Below are positions 1-5,719 of a DNA stretch of 5,985 nucleotides, piece by piece. This DNA is from an uncultured Pseudomonadota bacterium (lineage in GTDB: Bacteria; Pseudomonadota; Gammaproteobacteria; Xanthomonadales; Ahniellaceae), in NCBI GenBank assembly GCA_937996755.1, contig CALKUS010000206.1, positions 1-5,985 on the forward strand. Direction: 5' to 3'. A program made the translations under genes and the position numbers. The notes under the pieces were generated by a model. The model did not search any database. It saw only the letters and a program-made list of their open reading frames with translations, and had not been told where the DNA came from. How positions within the stretch are numbered: position 1 is the stretch's first letter; each line of letters opens with the position of its first letter.

Positions 1-110
1 GGAGCGGGTGCAGCGGCGGGCGCAGGTGCGGGAGCCGGCGCCGGAGCGGGCGCGGCGGCAGCCGGTGCGGGAGCGGGTGCGGCTTTCGCGGCCGGTGCGG
101 CGCCGCCGGC
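1..110. repeat. Low-complexity Ala/Pro linker repeat
   Basis: This is a degenerate GC-rich repeat inside the lipoyl gene, encoding its Ala/Pro linker. The 11-mer GGAGCGGGTGC occurs at 1-11 and again at 70-80, and GGTGCGGGAGC occurs at 25-35 and 64-74. It is coding low complexity, with no sign of a mobile or regulatory repeat. Such linkers vary in length by slippage between relatives. Confidence 0.6.
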
Positions 111-344
111 TTCCTCGATCATCGCGACCACGGCGCCTTCGGCCAGCGCGTCGCCGACCTTGACCTTCAGCTCCTTCACGACGCCCGCGAACGGCGCGGG
201 GACTTCCATCGTCGCCTTGTCGGACTCGAGCGTGATCAGGCCCTGGTCCTTCGCGACGGTGTCGCCCACACCCACCAGCAACTCGATGACCGGCACGTCC
301 TTGTAGTTGCCGATGTCCGGTACGCGCGCTTCTCTGACGGCCAT
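1..344 (-). CDS. Lipoyl-domain subunit of a 2-oxoacid dehydrogenase (N-terminal part; E2 acetyltransferase or lipoyl-bearing E3)
   Basis: The first 114 codons are present and the gene runs off the left edge. Residues 1-80 form a biotinyl/lipoyl domain. It opens with VPDIG and carries the lipoylation motif ESDKAT, with the modified lysine at residue 43 (codon 216-218). From about residue 80 the chain becomes an Ala/Pro-rich swinging linker that continues to the edge. In this family the lipoyl arm carries acyl groups between the active sites of the pyruvate dehydrogenase complex in the cytoplasm. The ATG at 342-344 is preceded by GAAGGA (351-356) six bases upstream, which supports this start. 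In Xanthomonas-like bacteria both the E2 acetyltransferase (AceF) and a lipoyl-bearing dihydrolipoyl dehydrogenase begin this way. The catalytic part lies outside the window, so the two cannot be separated. I lean to E2 because of the long linker. Confidence 0.88.
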   Translation of the reverse strand, partial: MAVREARVPDIGNYKDVPVIELLVGVGDTVAKDQGLITLESDKATMEVPAPFAGVVKELKVKVGDALAEGAVVAMIEEAGGAAPAAKAAPAPAPAAAAPAPAPAPAPAPAAAPA

Positions 345-392
345 GTCGATTCCTTCGCCCGGTCTTTCGAGTTCGGCATTCTCGCGCGAAAC

Positions 393-413
393 GGGCGGGT
401 TCGGCACCCGCCC
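393..413 (-). terminator. Hairpin downstream of ohr
   Basis: A perfect 8-bp inverted repeat (GGGCGGGT at 393-400, ACCCGCCC at 406-413) with a 5-base loop lies about 20 bases past the ohr stop. On the minus strand it is followed only by GTTTC, so the U-tract is poor. A 14-base perfect palindrome (419-432) sits between it and the ohr stop codon. The position between two co-directional genes suggests that it ends the ohr transcript. The weak U-tract makes full intrinsic termination uncertain. Confidence 0.5.
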
Positions 414-432
414 TTCCCCACCCGGCCGGGTG

Positions 433-852
433 CTAGTCGGCGACCGCCAGCTTCACCTCGATGTTGTTGCGCGTCGCCTTCGAGTACGGGCACACCTTGT
501 GCGCTTCTTGCACGAGCTTCTCGGCCGTCGCGCGGTCGACGCCGGGCAGGCGCGTCGAGAGCTCCACCGCCAGCCCGAGTCCGCCGTCGTCCTTGCCGAT
601 CGAGACGCGCGCGGTCACTTCGACCGTCTTCGCCTCGACCTTGGCGTTGCGCGCGACGAGGCCCACGGCCCCCGCGAAGCACGCGGCGTAACCGGACGCG
701 AAGAGTTGCTCGGGATTCGACGTGCCGGGCGTCTCGGCGCCGCCGAGCGATTTCGGCATCGTGAGGTCGAGCTTCACGACGCCGTCGGAAGACTCGACCT
801 TGCCGTTGCGACCGCCGGTCGCCGTTGCCTGTGCGGTGTAGAGGACTTGCAT
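433..852 (-). CDS. ohr: Organic hydroperoxide resistance protein Ohr (OsmC/Ohr family)
   Basis: This 139-residue protein has the usual length for Ohr. Ohr is a cytoplasmic thiol peroxidase that reduces organic and fatty-acid hydroperoxides, drawing electrons from lipoylated proteins. The family's active-site residues are all present: Arg15 (in TGGR), Glu48 (in NPEQLF), the peroxidatic Cys58 (in GYAACF) and the resolving Cys121 (in VCPYS). The spacing matches characterised Ohr proteins, and the two-cysteine GYAACF/CPYS pattern marks Ohr rather than OsmC. I chose the ATG at 850-852 because AGGGAGA (859-865) lies six bases upstream and MQVLYTAQAT is the typical Ohr start. An open frame extends 17 codons further upstream but has no family resemblance. 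The lipoyl-protein gene lies just downstream; this fits Ohr's known reductant but may be chance. No OhrR regulator gene is in the window. Confidence 0.95.
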   Translation of the reverse strand: MQVLYTAQATATGGRNGKVESSDGVVKLDLTMPKSLGGAETPGTSNPEQLFASGYAACFAGAVGLVARNAKVEAKTVEVTARVSIGKDDGGLGLAVELSTRLPGVDRATAEKLVQEAHKVCPYSKATRNNIEVKLAVAD

Positions 853-913
853 GGCGCGTCTCCCTGGGTTGGCCCGATGCGAGGGAGCGCCAGCATAGGC
901 CATCGCGCGCGCG

Positions 914-935
914 CCGGGGCGCCGTCGCGCCCCGG
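914..935 (-). terminator. GC-rich hairpin after the five-gene cluster
   Basis: A perfect 9-bp inverted repeat (CCGGGGCGC at 914-922, GCGCCCCGG at 927-935) with the 4-base loop CGTC lies 16 bases past the stop of the last cluster gene, in the 99-base gap before ohr. No T-run follows on the minus strand, so it is a strong stem without the classical tail. It is the most likely end of the operon transcript and may also insulate ohr from read-through. Confidence 0.5.
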
Positions 936-951
936 TTCGCGGTGTCGGCTG

Positions 952-1200
952 CTACGCGGCCGGGATGCCGTGCTTCGCGCGCACCTCGGCGATGCGCGCC
1001 TGCACGGCCGGTGCGAGCCGGCCCTTTTCGGCCTGGGCGAAGACGCGCCCGAGCACGCGGCGCTCGTCTTCGTCGACCTGCTTGTCGCGCAACGCGAGGC
1101 CGAGCAGGAAGTTCAGCTCGTGCAGGTCCAGCTGGCCGTCGTTCGAGAACACCTTGATCGATTCGAACGCGATCTCGATGTAGCTGTGCGGCTTGGTCAT
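952..1200 (-). CDS. Small acidic TerB-like protein (82 aa), function unknown
   Basis: I do not recognise a named family for this protein. It is predicted soluble and mostly helical, with no signal peptide or membrane segment. Two related acidic motifs stand out: NDGQLDLHEL at residues 20-29 and DKQVDEDERRVL at 39-50. The pattern of D/G, a hydrophobic residue, D, then E, followed by a helix, resembles the helical hairpins of TerB (tellurite-resistance) domains and, more loosely, half EF-hands. Metal binding is possible but not shown. It is about half the usual TerB length. Its ATG (1198-1200) lies 21 bases after the flotillin stop, with only a weak GGAAC (1210-1214) as ribosome binding site, so it is probably co-transcribed and perhaps translated at a low level. 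As the last gene of the PspA-flotillin cluster, a helper role at the membrane is an inference from context. Confidence 0.75.
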   Translation of the reverse strand: MTKPHSYIEIAFESIKVFSNDGQLDLHELNFLLGLALRDKQVDEDERRVLGRVFAQAEKGRLAPAVQARIAEVRAKHGIPAA

Positions 1201-1221
1201 TCGTTTCCGGTTCCGTGTCGG

Positions 1222-3030
1222 TCAGGAATTCTTCGGCTTGCCTTCGCCGTCGCGCTTCGCGGCCAGTTCCTCCAGCTTGCGGCGGCGCCAGTCGTCGTCG
1301 CTGCCCGCACCGGCCAGCGCGCTGCCGCCGACCAGGCCGGCGAGGTCGCCGCCGCTGAGGCCCACGTCCTTCATCAGCGAATCGATCAGCGGCGCCTGCG
1401 CGCGATAGCGCAGCGCGCTCGCGACGACCTGTTCGGCGAGGTTGCCCGTGCCGGGCACCGCTGAAGCGCCGTCTCCGCCCGCTGCAGCCGCTGCAGCACC
1501 GCCGCCCGTGAGCCCGTCGACGTGCACGATCTTGATGCCGTCGATCTGCGCCATCGGCTTCACCGATTCGCGGATGATCTCCGGCAGGTGGCGCAGCACC
1601 GCGAGCCTGATCTGCATCGCGATCTGCTCCGCCGACAGCACGTTCGACGCCTCGTTGATCTTGCGCTGGCCTTCCGCGTCGACGTCGTAGCGCTTCTCCG
1701 CGGCGTCCGCCTTGAGCTTCTCGGACTCGGATGCCGCCTGCGCCTCGATGCGCGTCTGGTCGGCATGCGCGTTCGCGAGCGTGCGGATCGCGGCCGCCTT
1801 CTCCTCGGCCGCCTGCTTCTCGGCCTGCGCCGCGATCGTGATGCCGATCTGCTCGCGCTCCGCTTCCTTCGCCGCTTCGACCAGCTCGATGCGCTTCTGG
1901 CGCTCGGCCTTCTCGACCTCGCGCACGGTGTCGACCTGCTCGGCCGCCTTCACCGCCTGCGCGCGCGCCGCGTCGGCAGCGGCAGCGGATTCCGACTGTG
2001 CCTTCGACTTCTCGGCGATCGCGATCGCACGATCCTGCTCGGCGAGCTCGACCATCTTGAGCTTTTCGACCTCGCGCGCCTTGAGCTGCTGCTCCATCGC
2101 GATGCGCTGCTCGGCCACGGCGCGGTCGGCCGTGATCTTCGACTGGTCGACCTGCTGCTGCGCGACGATCTGCGCCTGCTCCGCGGCCTGGCGCTTCTCG
2201 GCCTGCTCGCGCGAGATCTCCGCCTGCTGCTGTGCCTTGCGGATCTCGATCACGCGCTGCTGTTCGAGCTTCGCGTACTCCTCCTCGCGCGCGATCTCGA
2301 GCTTCTGCTGCACGGCGGCCAGGTTCTTCTTCTGGATCTCGACTTCGGTGTCCTGCGATATCTCGTTGCGCTTCTTCCGGCGCAGCTCGATCGCCTCGGT
2401 CAGCTTCGTGAGGCCTTCGGCGTCGAACGCGTTGTCCGGATTGAAGTACTCCTTCGTCGTCTGGTCGAGGCCAGTCAGCGACACGGCTTCGAGCTCGAGG
2501 CCGTTCTTGAGCAGGTCCTCGCTCACCGCCTGCTGCACCTTCTGCACGAAGAGCGTGCGTTGCTCGTGCAACTCTTCCATGCCCATCTCGGCCGCGACCG
2601 AGCGCAGCGCGTCGACGAACTTGCCTTCGACGAGTTCCTTGAGCGCCGGCGGATCCATCGTCTTGCGGCCGAGCGTCTGCGCAGCGTTCGCGATCGATTC
2701 CTCGGTCGGCTGCACGCGTACGTAGAAGTCGGCCTGCACGTCGACGCGCATGCGGTCGCGCGTGATGAGCGCCTGCTCGGCTGCGCGCTCGACGTACAGC
2801 TTGAGCGTGTTCATGTTCACGGGAATCAGCTCGTGGAACACGGGGAACTTCAGCGCGCCGCCGTTCACGATCACCTTCTGGCCGCCGAAGCCCGTTCGCA
2901 CCCACGAGATTTCCTTGGATGCGCGGATGTACAGCCGCGAGATGATGAACAGGACCAGGAACAGCGCGACCAGCACGATGCCGCCGAGAATGGCGATGCC
3001 CGTGATGCCCAGTTGATCGGTGAATTGCAT
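1222..3030 (-). CDS. yqiK: YqiK-like flotillin (SPFH/band 7 membrane protein)
   Basis: This 602-residue flotillin is slightly longer than E. coli YqiK (about 550). Residues 8-32 form one N-terminal membrane helix. An SPFH domain follows at about 35-220, including an ISWVRTGFGG stretch and the SLTGLDQT segment near 184-191. A long Ala/Glu/Gln/Lys-rich coiled coil runs from about 205 to 465. The conserved flotillin C-terminal segment is at about 466-506 (HLPEIIRESVKP to VHVDG). A poly-Ala/Gly linker, a mildly hydrophobic stretch at 530-572 and a charged tail (DDDWRRRKLEE) end the chain. Flotillins oligomerise into inner-membrane assemblies that organise membrane domains and affect fluidity. The ATG (3028-3030) has AGAGGA (3042-3047) 11 bases upstream and lies 18 bases past the stop of the YqiJ-like gene. 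That gene pair with an NfeD-type partner is the classical arrangement. Function is inferred from the family. Confidence 0.93.
   Translation of the reverse strand: MQFTDQLGITGIAILGGIVLVALFLVLFIISRLYIRASKEISWVRTGFGGQKVIVNGGALKFPVFHELIPVNMNTLKLYVERAAEQALITRDRMRVDVQADFYVRVQPTEESIANAAQTLGRKTMDPPALKELVEGKFVDALRSVAAEMGMEELHEQRTLFVQKVQQAVSEDLLKNGLELEAVSLTGLDQTTKEYFNPDNAFDAEGLTKLTEAIELRRKKRNEISQDTEVEIQKKNLAAVQQKLEIAREEEYAKLEQQRVIEIRKAQQQAEISREQAEKRQAAEQAQIVAQQQVDQSKITADRAVAEQRIAMEQQLKAREVEKLKMVELAEQDRAIAIAEKSKAQSESAAAADAARAQAVKAAEQVDTVREVEKAERQKRIELVEAAKEAEREQIGITIAAQAEKQAAEEKAAAIRTLANAHADQTRIEAQAASESEKLKADAAEKRYDVDAEGQRKINEASNVLSAEQIAMQIRLAVLRHLPEIIRESVKPMAQIDGIKIVHVDGLTGGGAAAAAAGGDGASAVPGTGNLAEQVVASALRYRAQAPLIDSLMKDVGLSGGDLAGLVGGSALAGAGSDDDWRRRKLEELAAKRDGEGKPKNS
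1479..1496. repeat. Tandem 9-mer in the flotillin poly-Ala linker
   Basis: CCGCTGCAG occurs twice in tandem (1479-1487 and 1488-1496). It encodes part of the six-alanine run at about residues 512-517 of the flotillin. This is a likely slippage-prone coding repeat; length variation here would stay in frame. Confidence 0.55.
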
Positions 3031-3048
3031 GGCCTTGTCGATCCTCTT

Positions 3049-3711
3049 CTAGTTGACCATCGACGCATTGGTGTTGCGGATCGCGCGGTACGTGGAGCCG
3101 TGGCGCGACACGAGCAGCACCTGTTCGCCCTGTGCGAACGCCTCGTTCGGGTCGTCGGGCTCGACCATCACGTAATGCGACGTCGCGTGCTCGTCGCGCA
3201 CCCGCGCCTGCGCCGGCGAGCCCTGGCGCGACGTGCCGAGCACGAGCGTCGCGATGCGGCCGACGAGCGCGTCCTGCGAAACCACGTAGGTCTCGTCCTT
3301 CGGCAGCACCTTCGCGAGCATTCCGCCGAACCAGCGCACCGGCGGCAGCGCCACCGGGAACGTGATCGCGCTCGCCAGCAGCCCGGGCAGAAGGTGGCCG
3401 GTGTAGTGGACCGCCGCTCCCTGCAGCGCGAGGCCGATCACGCCGAAGCTCGTGAGGAACACGACCAGAAGGATCAGCACGGGAACCCTGCCGAACTGCA
3501 GCCAGCCCATGAAGCGATCGGCCAGCGACATGCCGGCGAGCTCGGAGGCGTCGGCGTGGTCGAAATGCAGCGCGTGCGCGATCCCGTCGAGGAAGTGGAA
3601 GCCGCCGAGGCCCATGAGGAAGCCGACGCCCTCGATGCCGGCCATGATGAGCATCATGGCCAGCGCCACCGAGAACGGCAGGTTGGGACCCGCGGTCAGG
3701 AAGTCGCTCAT
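3049..3711 (-). CDS. yqiJ: YqiJ-like inner-membrane protein with NfeD/OB-fold C-terminus
   Basis: This 220-residue membrane protein is close in size to E. coli YqiJ. Three hydrophobic segments are visible: residues 12-34 (FSVALAMMLIMAGIEGVGF), 76-98 (VPVLILLVVFLTSFGVIGLA) and about 107-124. Between the first two lies a His/Asp-rich loop (AHALHFDHAD, 45-54). Residues 142-212 form a beta-rich soluble tail of OB-fold type: DALVGRIATLVLG, then ATSHYVMVEPDD, then GEQVLLVSRHGSTYRAI. YqiJ/NfeD proteins are the standard partners of flotillins and are thought to bind them at the membrane, which matches the gene directly downstream. The start (ATG 3709-3711) is supported by a strong AAGGAG at 3724-3729. 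That site lies in the last codons of pspA, so ribosome access is probably coupled to pspA translation. The gap from the pspA stop is nine bases. Confidence 0.88.
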   Translation of the reverse strand: MSDFLTAGPNLPFSVALAMMLIMAGIEGVGFLMGLGGFHFLDGIAHALHFDHADASELAGMSLADRFMGWLQFGRVPVLILLVVFLTSFGVIGLALQGAAVHYTGHLLPGLLASAITFPVALPPVRWFGGMLAKVLPKDETYVVSQDALVGRIATLVLGTSRQGSPAQARVRDEHATSHYVMVEPDDPNEAFAQGEQVLLVSRHGSTYRAIRNTNASMVN

Positions 3712-3720
3712 CGCGATGCG

Positions 3721-4407
3721 TTACTCCTTGCTGCGTGCCTTCAACGACTCCAGGCGCTCGCGGATGCGGTTGGCACGAGCCAGCTCCTCGAGCTCGGCGA
3801 TCTTCGCACCATCACGCAAATTGCCGGGGCTTCCGGGCACGCCGGTCGCGTTCGTCATCGCACGGTTGAACGCCGACTCCGCCTTCTCGACCTTGCCGGC
3901 GACGCCGGCATTGCGCGTGCCGGCGCTGCCGGTCGCCACGGAAGCCGATGCCGCTGCGCGCTCGCGCTGGGAGGCGCGGAACTGCGCGAGCTCGGTTTCC
4001 ATCTCGCGACGACGGGCCTGGAGCGCGGCGATGTAGCCCTCGAGCTCCTTCTGCTTCGCGGCCGAGTCGGTGATCGTGTGCTCGAGCACCGGGATCTGTG
4101 CCTCGATGTCGAACTGGCGCGACACGGCGGCTTCGGCGAGGTCGTCGCGCCCCTGCTTCAACGCGACTTCGATGTTCGCGGACAGCTCCTCGTGGCGGCG
4201 GTTCTCCTCCATGAGTCGCTTGCTGGCGTGGTGCCGCGTCGCGAGCACCTTGCCGAGCTCGGCGCGCACCTCGTCGACGGCGCCGTCGATCTCGCGCATC
4301 GCCTGCTCCATCACGACGTCCGGCGCTGCGTTCTCCACGGCGTCGATCAGCGCGTGCACGCTGCCGCTGATGAGGCGTCCGACGCGGCTGCCGATGGACT
4401 CTTTCAT
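3721..4407 (-). CDS. pspA: PspA/IM30 family phage shock protein
   Basis: This 228-residue protein has the usual PspA length (about 220-230). It is almost wholly helical with long heptad-rich stretches. Residues 1-25 form a candidate amphipathic membrane-binding helix (RVGRLISGSVHALID). The MREIDGAVDEVRAELGKV segment (37-54) is typical of PspA/IM30, and two long coiled-coil helices follow to about 150. An Ala/Ser/Gly-rich flexible section (about 151-171) and a Gly/Pro loop (189-198) precede the C-terminal helix AKIAELEELARANRIRERL. PspA proteins are ESCRT-III-like and form rods or coats on damaged inner membrane, limiting proton leakage. I chose the ATG at 4405-4407 over an in-frame TTG at 4414-4416 because AGGA (4417-4420) lies nine bases before the ATG but directly abuts the TTG. 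It starts five bases after the stop of the upstream gene and was probably co-transcribed with it. Confidence 0.93.
   Translation of the reverse strand: MKESIGSRVGRLISGSVHALIDAVENAAPDVVMEQAMREIDGAVDEVRAELGKVLATRHHASKRLMEENRRHEELSANIEVALKQGRDDLAEAAVSRQFDIEAQIPVLEHTITDSAAKQKELEGYIAALQARRREMETELAQFRASQRERAAASASVATGSAGTRNAGVAGKVEKAESAFNRAMTNATGVPGSPGNLRDGAKIAELEELARANRIRERLESLKARSKE
3724..3729 (-). promoter_or_regulatory. Ribosome binding site of the YqiJ-like gene, inside pspA
   Basis: AAGGAG on the minus strand is a near-perfect Shine-Dalgarno sequence 12 bases before the yqiJ start. It overlaps the final codons of pspA, which suggests translational coupling of the two proteins. Confidence 0.65.
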
Positions 4408-4412
4408 GGCAT

Positions 4413-4931
4413 TCAATCCTTCTTCGGTTCACGACGGGCGAGGATGAGCTGAGCCAGCTCCAGCGTTCCGCCCAGGTCCGCTGCAATCAGGTTGGGGTCG
4501 TAGCACGGGGCCTTCGCGGTGACGCCCAGCCGCAAGACGGCCTCGATGAAGCGGAAGATCCGGTGCGACACGCCGGCCTCGAACTCGACCAGCTCGCGGC
4601 CTTCGCCCTTCCCGCCCTTCGGCGCCGGCCCCGTCATGAGGTACGCGACGAGGTCGGGCAACCAGTACAGCGTGTCGGAAATCAGCTCGGAGCGCTGCCT
4701 CGTTGCGAGCTCCCGCGCGCGCAGCGCCTGGCCGACCGGTTCCAGCAGCTCGCGCACGAGGCCGAGGCTCGCCTCGTAAGTCCTTCCCTCGACGCGGCGT
4801 TCGCGCGCCTGGGCGATCAACGCGCGCAACTTTTCGCTCGGCGTCGCCGCGCCCCCGATCTCCAGCGACGCGAGGAATTCGGCGTCTTCGTCGCTGACTC
4901 GCACGCTCAGCGGGATGTTCTTGGCGCTCAT
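4413..4931 (-). CDS. Ribbon-helix-helix-like protein with unknown C-terminal domain (172 aa)
   Basis: This is the first gene of the cluster, a 172-residue soluble protein with no membrane segment. Residues 5-45 look like a ribbon-helix-helix DNA-binding fold: a short strand IPLSVRVS, helix SDEDAEFLASL, a turn, then TPSEKLRALIAQARER. This pattern is common in MetJ/Arc-type repressors and antitoxins. The remaining 125 residues are predicted mostly helical (SELISDTLYWLPDLVAYL, then GVSHRIFRFIEAVLRLG, then IAADLGGTLELAQLILARRE) with a Gly/Lys-rich loop at 102-112, and match no family I can name. The ATG (4929-4931) has no clear Shine-Dalgarno, but it lies about 22 bases after the predicted transcription start, and no better start is visible. 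Its stop precedes the pspA ATG by five bases. A role as regulator of the operon, binding its own promoter, is an inference. It could instead be a PspA partner. Confidence 0.8.
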   Translation of the reverse strand: MSAKNIPLSVRVSDEDAEFLASLEIGGAATPSEKLRALIAQARERRVEGRTYEASLGLVRELLEPVGQALRARELATRQRSELISDTLYWLPDLVAYLMTGPAPKGGKGEGRELVEFEAGVSHRIFRFIEAVLRLGVTAKAPCYDPNLIAADLGGTLELAQLILARREPKKD

Positions 4932-4953
4932 GGCGGACCGGATCGTGGATGAT

Positions 4954-4965
4954 GAATGCGAATGT
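4954..4965. promoter_or_regulatory. Possible operator: tandem hexamers over the -10 and start site
   Basis: Two adjacent near-identical hexamers, GAATGC (4954-4959) and GAATGT (4960-4965), overlap the -10 box and the predicted transcription start. Ribbon-helix-helix repressors often bind short tandem repeats in this position, and the first gene encodes such a fold. The match is short and could be chance. Confidence 0.25.
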
Positions 4966-4989
4966 ATGCATGTGTATTCCGCAAGTCAA
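4961..4989 (-). promoter_or_regulatory. Sigma70-like promoter for the PspA-flotillin cluster
   Basis: On the minus strand the -35 box TTGACT (4984-4989) matches the TTGACA consensus at 5 of 6 bases. A 17-base spacer follows, then a -10 box TACATT (4961-4966) matching at 4 of 6. Transcription would start near 4953-4954, giving a leader of about 22 bases. The stretch is clearly richer in A+T than its surroundings. I found no sigma54 -24/-12 pattern here, although sigma54 drives pspA in enterobacteria. Confidence 0.6.
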
Positions 4990-5077
4990 CATTGCACTGC
5001 AGCACCGCCATTCTGCAGGCGGATGTCGGCGGGTGGCCCCGCTACCCTTCCGGGCCCGCCCCCGGAGCCTTTCGCGC

Positions 5078-5710
5078 ATGTCCTACACCCTGTACTTCGC
5101 CCCTGGCGCCGCGAGCATGCTGCCGCACCTCGTGCTGCTGGAGACCGGCGCGCCGCATCGGCTGGAGAAGGTCGACACGGCCGCGGGTGCGCAGCGCTCG
5201 CCGGAATACCTGAAGCTCAATCCCGCCGGCGTGGTGCCGACGCTCGTGGTCGACGGCAAGCCGATGGCGGAATCCGCCGCGATCGCGCTGCTGCTCGCCG
5301 AGCGGCACCCCGACGCGAAGCTCGTGCCGGCGGCCGACGATCCCGCGCGCGCGACGTTCCTGCAGTGGACGTTCGCGCTGGCGAACACGCTGCAGCCGAA
5401 CTTCCGGCTCTGGTGGTATCCGGCCGAGGGCGCCGGCGAAGCGAACGTCGACGCGACGAAGGCGACGGTGCGCGCGCGCATCGAGAAGTTCTGGGACCGC
5501 CTGGATGCACACCTCGCAGCGAACGGCCCTTGTGTCTGCGGCGAGCGCTTCACGCTCGCCGACCTGTACGCGACGATGCTGATGCGCTGGTCGCGCGGCA
5601 TGCCGAAGACCGCGCTCGAATGGCCGCACCTGAAGGCGCTCGCCGACCGCGTGCGCGCGCGGCCGAGCTGGAAGACGCTCTATGAGCGCGAGGGCCTGAC
5701 TGAATGGTAG
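5078..5710 (+). CDS. Glutathione S-transferase family protein (beta-class-like)
   Basis: This 210-residue protein has a standard cytosolic glutathione transferase length. The N-terminal thioredoxin-like domain (residues 3-84) opens YTLYFAPGAASMLPH. It carries the cis-proline of GVVPTL (Pro54) and the glutathione-binding AESAAIA motif (Glu65, Ser66). The all-helical C-terminal domain (about 90-205) holds the N-capping motif FTLADLY (Thr159, Asp162). The closest class is beta, where a cysteine near position 10 contacts glutathione. Here the aligned residue is Ala12, followed by Ser13, so the usual cysteine chemistry is absent. The substrate cannot be told from sequence. I chose the ATG at 5078-5080 because GGAG (5064-5067) lies ten bases upstream and family members start here; an open frame extends 43 codons further upstream without resemblance. 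It is divergent from the PspA cluster across a 146-base gap and appears to be a separate unit. Confidence 0.93.
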   Translation: MSYTLYFAPGAASMLPHLVLLETGAPHRLEKVDTAAGAQRSPEYLKLNPAGVVPTLVVDGKPMAESAAIALLLAERHPDAKLVPAADDPARATFLQWTFALANTLQPNFRLWWYPAEGAGEANVDATKATVRARIEKFWDRLDAHLAANGPCVCGERFTLADLYATMLMRWSRGMPKTALEWPHLKALADRVRARPSWKTLYEREGLTEW

Positions 5711-5719
5711 GACGCCGCG

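Noticed and set aside
892..897. TATGCT on the minus strand as a -10 box for ohr.
   Set aside because: No -35-like sequence lies at the right distance upstream; that region is a GC-rich alternating stretch and hairpin.
853..903. An upstream extension of Ohr from position 903.
   Set aside because: The extra 17 residues are outside the Ohr fold, and AGGGAGA sits correctly before the ATG at 850-852.
307..1464. A 385-codon plus-strand open frame antisense to ohr and the small gene.
   Set aside because: It has no recognisable domain or ribosome binding site, and it lies opposite two better-supported genes.
236..2905. An 889-codon open frame on the minus strand overlapping the lipoyl gene, ohr and the flotillin.
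   Set aside because: It is in a different frame from three recognisable genes and gives an Arg/Ala/Gly-rich product without family resemblance.
4414..4416. TTG as the start of pspA, adding three residues.
   Set aside because: The AGGA ribosome binding site directly abuts this codon, leaving no spacing, whereas the ATG at 4405-4407 is nine bases away from it.
1522..4452. A 976-codon open frame on the plus strand, antisense to pspA, yqiJ and the flotillin gene.
   Set aside because: It is a shadow of GC-rich coding on the opposite strand. Its product is a low-complexity Arg/Leu/His/Asp string with no domain, while the minus-strand frames give clear protein families across the same bases.
4990..5022. 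A plus-strand promoter for the glutathione transferase starting at TTGCAC (4992-4997).
   Set aside because: No acceptable -10 box lies 16-18 bases downstream of it.
4949..5077. An upstream extension of the glutathione transferase from an ATG at 4949.
   Set aside because: The extra 43 residues do not resemble the family, overlap the promoter region of the divergent operon, and lack the GGAG that precedes the ATG at 5078.
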